NCBI RefSeq assembly: GCF_000240165.1
Contig: NC_017585.1
Coordinates: 248,001-312,000, forward strand
Reading direction: 5' to 3'
Length of the DNA: 64,000 bases
Source: Streptantibioticus cattleyicolor NRRL 8057 = DSM 46488
GTDB taxonomy: Bacteria > Actinomycetota > Actinomycetes > Streptomycetales > Streptomycetaceae
Below are positions 35,997-44,352 of the stretch, in pieces. Below the pieces are notes generated by a model. It saw only the letters and a list, made by a program, of their open reading frames with translations. It ran no database searches and was not told the DNA's origin. Position 1 is the first letter of the stretch, and the number at the start of each line of letters is the position of its first letter. The translations under genes and the position numbers were made by a program.

Positions 35997-38651
35997 ATGG
36001 GCAGTCCCAGCCCGCCAGGGGCGGCGTCACGTCTGTTGCCTCCGGGGCCCCGGAGTGTCGCGCTGGCCCGGCGGTTCGTGCGCTCGGTGCTGGACGGTGT
36101 CGCGCCGGATGTGGTCGACACCGCCGAGTTGCTGACCGACGAGCTGATGACCAACGCGGTGGTGCACGCCCGCACCGAGATCGAGATGCGGGCCTGGTCC
36201 ACCGGCGGCCGGGTGCACGTACGGGTCAGCGACCGCCGGCCGTCGTGCGGCCTGGTCCCGCACGAACACCGGCCGTACGCCACCACCGGACGCGGCCTGG
36301 GCGTCGTCGAGCAGCTCGCCTCCAGCCACGGCGCCCACATCTGCGAGGACCGCAAGACCGTCTGGTTCGAGCTGTGGCCCGGGCTGCCCGCGCCCCCGGC
36401 CTCCGCCTGGGAGACCGTCCCGCCGCCCGGCCCGACGGTGACCGTGACCCTGGTCGACGTGCCGTACGTGCTCTACTGGGCCGCGCAGCAGCACTGGGAG
36501 GCGCTCCTGCGCGAGATGCTGCTGGTGGCGTCCGCCGGGGAGCGGATCGGCTCGGTGCCGCCGGAGGAGCTGTTCCTCGCCCATGACACGGCCAACGTCA
36601 TCAGTGCCTGCATGACGGCCGCGGCGCAGGAGGAGACGGCCGGCAGCGCCACGCTGTCGTTCCTGGTGGAGTTCCCCGCCGACGCCGCGCCGGCCGTGGC
36701 CACCTTGTGCCGGGTGCTCGACGCGGCCGAGGAGGCGGCCCAGTTGGGGAGCGTGCTCACGCTCCCGGCGCTGCCGCACATCCGGGCGTTCCGCCACTGG
36801 CTGCTCGACCAGATCGCCGAGCAGGTCGCCGGGGGGCCGCCCACTTCCTGGGCACTCGCCGGTGACGCGCCGGTGGCGACCGCGACGGAACTGTCGCCCT
36901 GGGACGCGAGCGACATCGAGGCCGCCAGCGTGCCGACCATCGTGGCCGACGACGGGGACCGGATCATCGCGGTCAACACCGCGGTGGCGAGCCTGCTGGG
37001 CTGGCAGGCCGACGACCTCATCGGACGCCCGCTGACCGTGCTCGTCCCCGAGCACCTGCGGGAACGCCACACGGCGGCCTTCAGCTCCCTGCTGCTCACC
37101 GGCCAGCCGCGCATCCTGGGCCGCTCCGTTCCGCTGCCGGCGTTGCACCGGGACGGCCGGCTGATCCCCATCCGGCTGCACATCCAGACCCAGGAGGCGG
37201 TCGACGGACGCACCGTCCTGGTCGCGCAACTGACCCCGCGGACGGCCGCCCCGGAGGCGTCGTCCGCGCCCGTCGAGAGGCGGGTCGCGGTCCGGGCGGA
37301 GCCACGCCCGGGATCACGCCCGGTTCGACCGCCGTCCGGGACGACGCAGCCACGGCGGATGAGCCGCGACGAGATGGGCGACGCGCTGCACCGCCTGTCG
37401 CTGCTGGCCGAAACCGGCAACGCGCTGGCCGGCACGCTCGACCTGGACGAGGGGCTGCGCCGGGTGTGCCAGGTGCTGACCCGGCGGCTGGCGGACTGGT
37501 GCGCGGTGGACCTGCTGGACGAGCAGGGGGACGTGAACCGGGTCTGCGTCGTCCACCGCGACCCCTCGGCGCTCACCCCGGGGGTGGAGTTGGGCACGCT
37601 GCCGCCGCTGTCCGAGGCGGAACGGGGGCCGCTGCCCCGGGTGCTGCGGGGCGCGGGCCCCCTGCTGCTCACCGACATCCCGCCGCCCGGCCCGGACCAC
37701 AGCCCGCTGGACACCCGGCAGTTGGAGCTGTTCCAGCGGCTCGGGGCGAGCAGCGCGGTCATCGCCCCGCTGCGGGCCCGCCGGGAGGTGCTGGGCGCGC
37801 TGATCGTGGTCCGTACCCGGGAGGAGGACCCGTTCACCGAGGAGGACCTGCCGCTCGTGTCGGACCTGGTGCGCGGCATCTCGCTCGGGGTGGACAACGC
37901 CCGGCTGTACCAGAGCACCCAACGGACCGCCGAACGCCTCCAGTTCTCGCTGCTGCCCCAACTGCCCGACGTCGCCCACCTGGAGATGGCCGCCCGCTAC
38001 GCCCCGTCCAGCACCACGGCGCAGGTCGGCGGTGACTGGTTCGACGCGTTCGTACTGCCCAACGGCGACACCGCCGTGGTCATCGGAGACGTGGCCGGGC
38101 ACGACCTGCAGGCGGCGGTGGCCATGAGCCAGTTGCGCAACATGCTGCGCGGCATCGCCGTCGACTGCCAGGAACCCTCGGGCGTGGTGCTGCACCGGCT
38201 CGACCGGGCCTGCCACGCCTTCTACCCGAACGCCACCGCCACGTGCGTCTACGCGCTGGTGAAGGGGGGCGACGCCGGCCCGTGGGAGCTGCACCACGCG
38301 TCCGCCGGCCATCTGCCGATGCTGCTGACGACCTGGGAGGGCGAGACCCGTTATCTGGAGTCGGGCGCGGGCCTGTTGATCGGCATGGACCCCGGCGCCC
38401 CCCGGACGACCGCCCGCGATCCGCTGCCGCCCCGCTCCACCCTGCTGCTCTTCACCGACGGACTCATCGAACGCCGCGGCGAGTCCCTGGACGACGCCAT
38501 GGCCAGGCTCCGCCACGACGCCGCCACCCTGGCGCGCTCCCCCCTCGACGTCTTCTGCGACGAACTGATCATCCGGCTCGGCTCCGACAGCACCGACGAC
38601 ATCGCGCTGCTCGCCGTGCGCCCCGCGCCGCCCGGCCGGACGGGTCAGTAG
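35997..38651 (+). CDS. Multidomain SpoIIE-type serine phosphatase with HATPase, PAS and GAF domains
   Basis: Signalling protein of about 884 residues. An N-terminal RsbW-like HATPase domain (about 1-130) has ELLTDELMTNAVVHA and GRGLGVVEQLASSHG. A linker region follows, then a PAS domain near 305-410 (DRIIAVNTAVASLLGW and the following acidic loop). A GAF domain spans about 470-630 (GVELGTLPPLSEAERGPLPR), and a PP2C/SpoIIE phosphatase ends it (SSTTAQVGGDWFDAF, VIGDVAGHDLQAAVAMSQLR, FTDGLIERRGESLDDAM). It should dephosphorylate an anti-anti-sigma protein in response to a signal sensed by PAS or GAF; the HATPase could act as the partner kinase. I use the ATG at 35997; a GTG 18 bases earlier is possible. 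No partner gene adjacent. Confidence 0.93.
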   Translation: MGSPSPPGAASRLLPPGPRSVALARRFVRSVLDGVAPDVVDTAELLTDELMTNAVVHARTEIEMRAWSTGGRVHVRVSDRRPSCGLVPHEHRPYATTGRGLGVVEQLASSHGAHICEDRKTVWFELWPGLPAPPASAWETVPPPGPTVTVTLVDVPYVLYWAAQQHWEALLREMLLVASAGERIGSVPPEELFLAHDTANVISACMTAAAQEETAGSATLSFLVEFPADAAPAVATLCRVLDAAEEAAQLGSVLTLPALPHIRAFRHWLLDQIAEQVAGGPPTSWALAGDAPVATATELSPWDASDIEAASVPTIVADDGDRIIAVNTAVASLLGWQADDLIGRPLTVLVPEHLRERHTAAFSSLLLTGQPRILGRSVPLPALHRDGRLIPIRLHIQTQEAVDGRTVLVAQLTPRTAAPEASSAPVERRVAVRAEPRPGSRPVRPPSGTTQPRRMSRDEMGDALHRLSLLAETGNALAGTLDLDEGLRRVCQVLTRRLADWCAVDLLDEQGDVNRVCVVHRDPSALTPGVELGTLPPLSEAERGPLPRVLRGAGPLLLTDIPPPGPDHSPLDTRQLELFQRLGASSAVIAPLRARREVLGALIVVRTREEDPFTEEDLPLVSDLVRGISLGVDNARLYQSTQRTAERLQFSLLPQLPDVAHLEMAARYAPSSTTAQVGGDWFDAFVLPNGDTAVVIGDVAGHDLQAAVAMSQLRNMLRGIAVDCQEPSGVVLHRLDRACHAFYPNATATCVYALVKGGDAGPWELHHASAGHLPMLLTTWEGETRYLESGAGLLIGMDPGAPRTTARDPLPPRSTLLLFTDGLIERRGESLDDAMARLRHDAATLARSPLDVFCDELIIRLGSDSTDDIALLAVRPAPPGRTGQ

Positions 38652-39496
38652 GCGTGGTCGGCGGTGACGTCGGCGGAGAAGCGCAGGGCGGTCTCGGCGG
38701 CGGCGCCGCGCAGGGTGCGCAGGGTCAGGGTGAGGGCGTCGACGACGGCCAGGTGGGCGAGGCGGCTGGCCACGGTCTCCAGGCCGAAGACGAGGTCCTG
38801 GCCGCCGGCGACGAGGGTGTGGGTGCTGGTCTCGCTCAGGGGTGAACGGGCGTAGCTGGTCAGGGAGATGACGGCGGCGCCGGCCGTCCGGGCCCGGCGG
38901 GCGGCGTCCACCGTGCTGCGGGTCGCCCCGGTGTGGCTGACCGCCAGACAGACGGCGGCGGGGGCGAGTTGGGAGGCGGCGAGCTGGGCGGTGAGCGGGT
39001 CGGCGGGGGCGTCCACGACGAGGCCGAGGGCGCGCAGCCGGTAGGCGGCGTCCAGGGCCACCGCGCCGGAGAGCCCGGCGCCGACGACGAGGACGGACGG
39101 CGCCACGGCCAGCGCTTCGGCGGCCTGGCGCAGGGTGGACGCGGGGAGGGTGGTGGCCAGTCCGTCGAGGGCTTCCCGGGCCGCGCGCACCGTGTCGGCC
39201 AGCGCGCGGGCGGCCGGGTCCGGCTCGCTGGACGGCGTGGCGGCCGGGGCCTCCCGGGCCGCGGCGATCTTCAGTTCCTGGTAACCGCGGAAGCCCAGCC
39301 GCTGGCAGGCCCGGACCACGGACGAGGGCGCGGTGCCGGCGAGCGCGGCGACGTCGCTGACGCTCAGGTGCACCAGGTCGGCGCCCTTGTCGAGGACGAC
39401 CCGGGCGACCCGGGCCTCGGTGTCGCGCAGCCCGGACAGCTGGGCGCGGACGTGGGCGGAGAGCCGCCGTTCACCACTTCCGGAATTTCCTTCCAT
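38645..39496 (-). CDS. MurR/RpiR family transcriptional regulator with SIS domain
   Basis: Regulator of 283 residues. An N-terminal HTH_6 region covers about 1-80, with SVSDVAALAGTAPSSVVRAC, then RLGFRGYQELKIAAARE. The SIS sugar-phosphate domain has VLVVGAGLSGAVALDAAYRL and a later CLAVSHTGATRSTVDAARRA stretch that binds the ligand. It is tail-to-tail with the SpoIIE-type gene (overlap 7 bp) and divergent from the EamA transporter, so transporter control is plausible. Its ligand is likely a sugar phosphate or amino sugar, but that is family knowledge. Confidence 0.93.
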   Translation of the reverse strand: MEGNSGSGERRLSAHVRAQLSGLRDTEARVARVVLDKGADLVHLSVSDVAALAGTAPSSVVRACQRLGFRGYQELKIAAAREAPAATPSSEPDPAARALADTVRAAREALDGLATTLPASTLRQAAEALAVAPSVLVVGAGLSGAVALDAAYRLRALGLVVDAPADPLTAQLAASQLAPAAVCLAVSHTGATRSTVDAARRARTAGAAVISLTSYARSPLSETSTHTLVAGGQDLVFGLETVASRLAHLAVVDALTLTLRTLRGAAAETALRFSADVTADHAY

Positions 39497-39512
39497 GTGA
39501 TTAGTCTATCGT

Positions 39513-39525
39513 GGAATTCTGTTCC
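39513..39525. promoter_or_regulatory. Imperfect palindrome in the rpiR/EamA intergenic region
   Basis: GGAA-TTCTG-TTCC is an inverted repeat 17 bp from the rpiR start, next to another GGAATTTCC stretch at about 39482. It could be an RpiR operator. It is short, so confidence is low. Confidence 0.3.
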
Positions 39526-39549
39526 GCAGGCACCGCAGGGAGGTATCCG

Positions 39550-40425
39550 ATGCCGCAGTCCGTGTCGTCCCCGGGGACGTCGGTCGCCGTGCCCGTCGTC
39601 GTACTGACGGCGGCGCTGCTGCACGCGGTGTGGAACGGGCAGGCGCACCGGGTCGGCGACAAGCTGGCCGGGTTCACGCTGATCAGCCTGGCGTACGCGG
39701 GGTTCGGCGCGGTGCTGGTGTGGTTCACCCCGGTGCCCGGCGCGGCGGCGTGGCCGTACCTCGCCTCCTCGGCCGCGTTGCAGGTGCTGTACCAGTTCCT
39801 GCTGCTGCGCGCCTATCAGCTCGGTGACTTCGGGCAGATGTATCCGCTGGCCCGGGGTACGGCGCCGTTGCTGGTGGCCGTCGTCTCCGCCGCCGTCCTC
39901 GGCCAGGCGCTGCCGGCCGGGGAGGCGATCGGGGTGCTGGTGATCTCCGGCGGCCTGGCCGGTCTGGCGCTGGCCGACGGCATACCCGGACGGGACCGGC
40001 TCCCGGCACTGGCCGCCGCCGTGGGCACCGGTGTGGTGATCGCCGCGTACACGGTGGTGGACGGCACCGGGGTCCGGCACAGCGGCACCGTCACCGGTTA
40101 CATCGCCTGGCTCTTCCTGTGCCAGGGCCCGGTGCTGCCGCTGCTGGCCTGGGCGTCGCACGGCAGGTCGCTGCCGGACCGGCTGCGTCCGGTGTGGTGG
40201 CGGGGGCTGACCGGCGGGGTGCTGTCACTGCTGGCCTACGCGCTGGTGGTGTGGGCGCAGGCGCACGGCAGTCTGCCCGCGGTCGCCGCGCTGCGCGAGA
40301 CGAGCATCCTGATCGCCGCGCTGCTGGGCACGCTGGTGTTCCGGGAACGCTTCGGCGCGCGGCGGATGGCGGCGAGCGCCACCGTGCTGGCCGGCATCAC
40401 CGTGCTCGAACTCACCCATGGCTGA
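39550..40425 (+). CDS. EamA/DMT family transporter
   Basis: Membrane protein of 291 residues with about ten hydrophobic segments in two repeats, as in drug/metabolite transporters (EamA/RhaT group). The first segment VVVLTAALLHAVWNGQAH and the later LRETSILIAALLGTLVFRER are typical of the two halves. ATG at 39550 has AGGGAGG six bases upstream; a longer frame opens at 39511. It is divergent from the RpiR gene and followed after 102 bp by an aminotransferase, suggesting transport of an amino acid, amino sugar or a related metabolite. Direction of transport cannot be read. Confidence 0.92.
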   Translation: MPQSVSSPGTSVAVPVVVLTAALLHAVWNGQAHRVGDKLAGFTLISLAYAGFGAVLVWFTPVPGAAAWPYLASSAALQVLYQFLLLRAYQLGDFGQMYPLARGTAPLLVAVVSAAVLGQALPAGEAIGVLVISGGLAGLALADGIPGRDRLPALAAAVGTGVVIAAYTVVDGTGVRHSGTVTGYIAWLFLCQGPVLPLLAWASHGRSLPDRLRPVWWRGLTGGVLSLLAYALVVWAQAHGSLPAVAALRETSILIAALLGTLVFRERFGARRMAASATVLAGITVLELTHG

Positions 40426-40527
40426 CGGCCTGTTCTCGCGGCGCCGGGACGTCGCTGGGACCGCGCGGGATCGATAGCATCGCGGGGGAACCGACAGCGT
40501 CCAGCCCGCCCGTGAAGGAGCGCCGAC

Positions 40528-41697
40528 GTGCGACTGAGCCCGCGAACCGTGCACGAGCCCGACTCGCCGATGGGCGCGACGTACGCCCTGCTGGCGGGGC
40601 GCAGCGGCGAGCGCGCGCTGCTCGACCTGGCCCAGGCGGCGCCGAGTTACCCGCCCGCGCCCGAGATGGTCGAGCACGTCGCCAAGGTCGCCCACGAACC
40701 CGACGGCGCCGCGTACGTACCCAGCCCCGGGCTGCCCCGGCTGCGGGACGCCTTCGCCGCCGACCTCACCGAGGCGTACGGCGCCCCGGTGGGGGCCGGC
40801 CAGATGGTGGTCACCGCCGGTTGCAACCAGGCGTTCTGCCTGGTGGCCCAGGCGCTGACGGTACCGGGTGACGAGGTGATCGAGGCCCTGCCGTACTACT
40901 TCAACTACGACATGTGGCTGCGGATGAACGGCGTGGTGCCGCGCTACCTGGAGCCCGGGCCCGGCCTGGTGCCCGACCCGGCGGCGGCCGAGGCGCTCAT
41001 CACGCCGCGCACCAAGGCGATCGTGCTGGTCACCCCGGGCAACCCGAGCGGGGTGACCATTGCGCCGGAAGTCCTCGCGGAGTTCTACCGGTTGGCCAAG
41101 GCGCACGACATCGCGCTGATCCTGGACGAGACCTACCGCACCTTCCGCGACGCCGCCGAACCGGCGCACGGGCTCTTCGCCGACCCGGAGTGGCCGCGGA
41201 CCCTGATCAGCCTGCACAGCTTCTCCAAGGACCTGGCGATCCCGGGCTACCGGGTGGGCGCGGTGGTCGCCTCGCCGGAGGTCAACCGCGAGGTGATGAA
41301 GCTCCTCGACTGTGTGGCGATCTGCCCGCCACGCGTGGGACAGGAGGCCGCCTGGGCCGGGCTGGCCCTGTCCCGTCAGTGGCGGCGTGCGCGCGCCGAG
41401 GAGCTGACCGGCAAGCGGCGTTGGCTGGAGACCGTGCTCGCCGACCGGCCGGGCGGCTTCCAACTGCTGAGCTGCGGCGGGTTCTTCGGCTGGATCCGCC
41501 ATCCGTTCACCGGACGCGCCACCGACGAGGTCGTGCGCGACCTCGTCACCCGCTACGACACGCTCGTCATCCCCGGCACCGCCTTCCTCCCCGACGACCG
41601 CCAGGTCTTCCGGGTCAGCTTCGGCAACGTCGACCAGGACGGCCTCACCGAGTTCGCCGGACGGCTGCGGCTGATGTCCAAGGAGTTCCCGGGGTAG
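40528..41697 (+). CDS. PLP-dependent aminotransferase (class I/II)
   Basis: Fold-type I aminotransferase of 389 residues. The PLP lysine is in SLHSFSKDLAIPGYRVGA, near residue 240. PSPGLPRLRDAFAADL and GNPSGVTI supply cofactor and substrate contacts, LDETYRTFRD the aspartate that pairs with the pyridine nitrogen. GTG at 40528 has AAGGAG seven bases upstream. It follows the EamA transporter on the same strand and may act with it. Substrate is not clear; the family includes aspartate and aromatic amino-acid transaminases. Confidence 0.93.
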   Translation: MRLSPRTVHEPDSPMGATYALLAGRSGERALLDLAQAAPSYPPAPEMVEHVAKVAHEPDGAAYVPSPGLPRLRDAFAADLTEAYGAPVGAGQMVVTAGCNQAFCLVAQALTVPGDEVIEALPYYFNYDMWLRMNGVVPRYLEPGPGLVPDPAAAEALITPRTKAIVLVTPGNPSGVTIAPEVLAEFYRLAKAHDIALILDETYRTFRDAAEPAHGLFADPEWPRTLISLHSFSKDLAIPGYRVGAVVASPEVNREVMKLLDCVAICPPRVGQEAAWAGLALSRQWRRARAEELTGKRRWLETVLADRPGGFQLLSCGGFFGWIRHPFTGRATDEVVRDLVTRYDTLVIPGTAFLPDDRQVFRVSFGNVDQDGLTEFAGRLRLMSKEFPG

Positions 41698-41854
41698 GGC
41701 GGGGGCCCACCCGGTTCCCGGCGGCCGGAGCGGGCCTCGCCGGGGCGCGGCGCCCTCGGCGCGGCCTGTGAAAACCCTGTGAGAGAGTTCCGGAGGACTG
41801 TGGCAGAGCGACGCTTCGCTCGTGCCATTCGGCAACGCAGCAGGGGGACTTCCC

Positions 41855-42805
41855 ATGCCTTTCGTCAGACCGGGCCGCGCGGTCACGCGCGTGCTCGCCA
41901 CCACCGTGGCCGCCGCCGCGCTGGCCACCGCGGCCGGCACCGCCACCGCCGCCGGGTCCCCGGCCGGTGCGGAGCGGGCACGCGCCGAAGCCGGGGCGCG
42001 GGAGCACGCCCACGCCTCCAAGGCCGCCTTCGCCGCCCCGCTCACGGGCGCCACCGGCCAGGTGAACACGCCCACCTTCTCGATGACCGCGGTCGACCGG
42101 AGGACCGGGGAGCTGTACCTGTACTTCCCCGACGGTACGGGTGCCTTCAAGCCCCGTCAGGACATCGGGGTCACCTACGACTTCGCCGTCACCGACATGG
42201 ACGTCGACAACGACAAGGACGGCCGGGACGACGGCACCTGGCAGGTCCGCAAGGACGGCTCGCTCTACTACACCTGGAGCAAGGACCTACAGGCGCACAC
42301 CAAGCGCATCGGCGGCGGCTGGAACATCTACACCAAGGTGCTCTCCCCCGGGAACCTCGGCGGCGCCCCGGAGGCCGACCTGCTCGCGGTCGACAAGTCC
42401 GGCGTGCTGTGGGAGTACCTGGGCTACCCGGACGGCCGGGTCACCAAGCGCATACGCGTCGGCGAGGGCTGGAACCGGTACACCGAGATCGCCGGCCAGG
42501 GCGACCTGACCGGCGACGGCAAGGCCGACGTCGTCGCCCGCGACACCGCGGGCGTGCTGTGGCTGTACCAGGGCACCGGCGACGCCAAGGCCCCGTTCCA
42601 GCCCCGCACCCGCGTCGGCGGCGGCTGGAACGCCTACAACCGCCTGCTGTCCGTCGGCGACCACGACGGTGACGGCAAGTCCGACCTGATCGCCCGCAAC
42701 GCCAAGGGCGAACTGTTCCGCTACTCCGGCACCGGCGACGCCCACGCCCCGTACCGCCGGCCGGTCAAGATCGGCTGGGGCTTCACCATCTACAACCTGC
42801 TGTGA
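41855..42805 (+). CDS. Secreted VCBS/FG-GAP repeat protein
   Basis: A 316-residue secreted protein. A signal peptide (VLATTVAAAALATAAG, cut about residue 33) is followed by beta-propeller-like repeats. Each repeat has a DGDGKSD- or DLTGDGKADVVARD-type calcium loop, then GVLWLYQGTGDA or a like stretch, then a GGGWNAYN turn. About five such blocks can be counted between about residues 90 and 310. The propeller is incomplete compared with a seven-bladed integrin-type head. ATG at 41855 has AGGGGGA upstream. Single gene. Function unknown; such proteins bind sugars or other surfaces. Confidence 0.88.
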   Translation: MPFVRPGRAVTRVLATTVAAAALATAAGTATAAGSPAGAERARAEAGAREHAHASKAAFAAPLTGATGQVNTPTFSMTAVDRRTGELYLYFPDGTGAFKPRQDIGVTYDFAVTDMDVDNDKDGRDDGTWQVRKDGSLYYTWSKDLQAHTKRIGGGWNIYTKVLSPGNLGGAPEADLLAVDKSGVLWEYLGYPDGRVTKRIRVGEGWNRYTEIAGQGDLTGDGKADVVARDTAGVLWLYQGTGDAKAPFQPRTRVGGGWNAYNRLLSVGDHDGDGKSDLIARNAKGELFRYSGTGDAHAPYRRPVKIGWGFTIYNLL

Positions 42806-42811
42806 CCGCCC

Positions 42812-42846
42812 CGCTCGGGCCGGCCGCCCAGTAGCCGGCCCGAGCG
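42812..42846. terminator. Bidirectional hairpin between VCBS and MarR genes
   Basis: A perfect 13-pair stem CGCTCGGGCCGGC with its complement, loop of nine bases, sits in the 80-bp gap between two convergent genes. No T-tract, as often seen in high-GC terminators; position makes it a likely bidirectional terminator. Confidence 0.6.
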
Positions 42847-42885
42847 GCGCCCGCGCGCGGCGGTGATCCGCCGCCGGTACGTCGG

Positions 42886-43311
42886 CTACGACGCCGCGCG
42901 GCCCCGTACCCGCTGGAGGATCTCGGCGAGTCGGTTCAGCTCTTCCGGTGAGCAGGTGGCGAACGGGGTGCGCGCCAGGGTCAGGCGGATGACGCGTCCG
43001 CGTACGCGCCGGCCTTCGTCGGTCAGGACGACGACGCGTGACCGGCGGTCGCCGGCGGCCACACCGCGCTCGGCGAGCCCGCGCTCGACCAGTTGGTTGA
43101 CGAGGAAGCTGAGGTTGGGCGCGTTGCAGAAGAGCCGGTCGGCCAGCACCTTCATCGACGGGGCGGGTTCCGCGGGGTCGATGACCCACAGTGCCTGCGC
43201 GGTGGCGTGGGTGAGCCCGAGTTCGCCCAGCGCTTCCGTGATCCGGTCGGTGGTGAGCATGAGGATCTCGTGGCTGGCGCGTACCACCGCCTCGAGCGCC
43301 TGATTCATCAT
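42886..43311 (-). CDS. MarR family transcriptional regulator
   Basis: Winged-helix regulator of 141 residues. The DNA-binding part is about 30-105 with LGLTHATAQALWVIDPAEPA, LADRLFCNAPNLSFLVNQLV and the wing DRRSRVVVLTDEGRRVRGRV. Terminal helices provide dimerisation. It is divergent from an SDR gene, and the intergenic region has two palindromes that suit MarR binding, so it most likely represses itself and the SDR. The ligand is unknown. Confidence 0.93.
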   Translation of the reverse strand: MMNQALEAVVRASHEILMLTTDRITEALGELGLTHATAQALWVIDPAEPAPSMKVLADRLFCNAPNLSFLVNQLVERGLAERGVAAGDRRSRVVVLTDEGRRVRGRVIRLTLARTPFATCSPEELNRLAEILQRVRGRAAS

Positions 43312-43330
43312 ACGCCGAGGCTACCAGTTT

Positions 43331-43373
43331 GCTTCGAGGCTCGAAGCTGTTACCTTGCTTCGAAGCTCGAAGT
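43331..43373. promoter_or_regulatory. Twin palindromic operator between marR and the SDR gene
   Basis: Two near-identical 17-bp palindromes: GCTTCGAGGCTCGAAGC at 43331-43347 and GCTTCGAAGCTCGAAGT at 43357-43373. Centres are 26 bp apart, about two and a half helical turns. They lie 20 bp from the marR start codon. Tandem half-sites of this kind are typical for MarR-type repressors. Confidence 0.75.
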
Positions 43374-43432
43374 AAACGGCCGCGTCACCTGCCCGCCCGC
43401 GGCCGGCCTCGGCCCCTCTCCCAACAGCCCCG

Positions 43433-44272
43433 ATGTACAGCTACTCCGGCATCACCGCACTCGTCACCGGCGCGTCGAAAGGCCTCGGCAAGGCATACGC
43501 CCATGAACTCGCGCGACGCGGCGCACACCTCGTGCTCGTGGCACGCTCCGGCGACGCGCTGCGCGAGGTCGCCGCCGGAATCCGCGCGGAGCACGGGACC
43601 GACGTCACCCCACTCGTGGCCGATCTCACCGACGCCGGCCAGGTCACCGCGCTGATCGCGGAGCTGGACCGCCGGGAACACACCATCGACCTGCTCGTCA
43701 ACAACGCCGGAGCGGGCACCGTCGGCCCCTTCCTGACCAGTTCGCTGGCGCGCAACGTCAGCTCGGTGGAGCTCAACGTCATCGCGCTGCTGCGCCTCAC
43801 GCATCTGCTCGGTGGCCGCATGGCGGACCGGGGACACGGCGGCATCATCAACGTGGCGTCCATCGCCGCCTTCCAGACCATGCCGTACCAGGCCAGTTAC
43901 GCCGCGAGCAAGGCGTTCGTGCTGTCGTTCACCGAGGCGCTCGCCGAGGAGCTGCGGGGCACCTCGGTCAGGGTCATGGCGGCCCACCCCGGCGCCACGG
44001 ACACGGGGTTCTTCGACACCAGCTCCGCCACCATGAACCCGGCCTTCACCGACGCGCCGGAACACGTCGCGGCGAAGACCCTCGACGCCTTCGCCAAGGG
44101 CGCCCTCAACTCCTACCCCGGGCGGGCCCTCTTCCGGCCCGTGACATGGATCACCCGCCTGCTCCCCCGCGCCACGGCCACCCGGCTGATCGGACGACTC
44201 AACCGGAGCCTGGGACTGCACCGCGCCCACGACCTCGACGGCACGGCGCCCCAGGACCCGGCCGCCGGGTGA
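43433..44272 (+). CDS. Short-chain dehydrogenase, DltE-like
   Basis: Classical SDR of 279 residues. The cofactor loop is ALVTGASKGLGKAYAHELA, with LLVNNAGAGTVG after it. The catalytic serine is in NVASIAAFQ and the tyrosine/lysine pair in SYAASKAFVLSFTEAL. The region RVMAAHPGATDTGFF and a helical tail put it with ketoacyl/steroid-type SDRs. The ATG at 43433 has no clear ribosome site. It is divergent from marR with the twin palindromes between, so it should be induced when the regulator's ligand is present. Substrate unknown. Confidence 0.92.
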   Translation: MYSYSGITALVTGASKGLGKAYAHELARRGAHLVLVARSGDALREVAAGIRAEHGTDVTPLVADLTDAGQVTALIAELDRREHTIDLLVNNAGAGTVGPFLTSSLARNVSSVELNVIALLRLTHLLGGRMADRGHGGIINVASIAAFQTMPYQASYAASKAFVLSFTEALAEELRGTSVRVMAAHPGATDTGFFDTSSATMNPAFTDAPEHVAAKTLDAFAKGALNSYPGRALFRPVTWITRLLPRATATRLIGRLNRSLGLHRAHDLDGTAPQDPAAG

Positions 44273-44352
44273 CGCGACCATGTCGCCGACGGACCCCGCG
44301 TGGTTATGATCGCGACGACCGACGACCACGACGACGTGGGCAGGAGCATCCG

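Noticed and set aside
36027-38516. Several minus-strand frames of about 400-480 codons
   Set aside because: Antisense to the SpoIIE-type phosphatase, whose domains are clear; no motif in the antisense frames.
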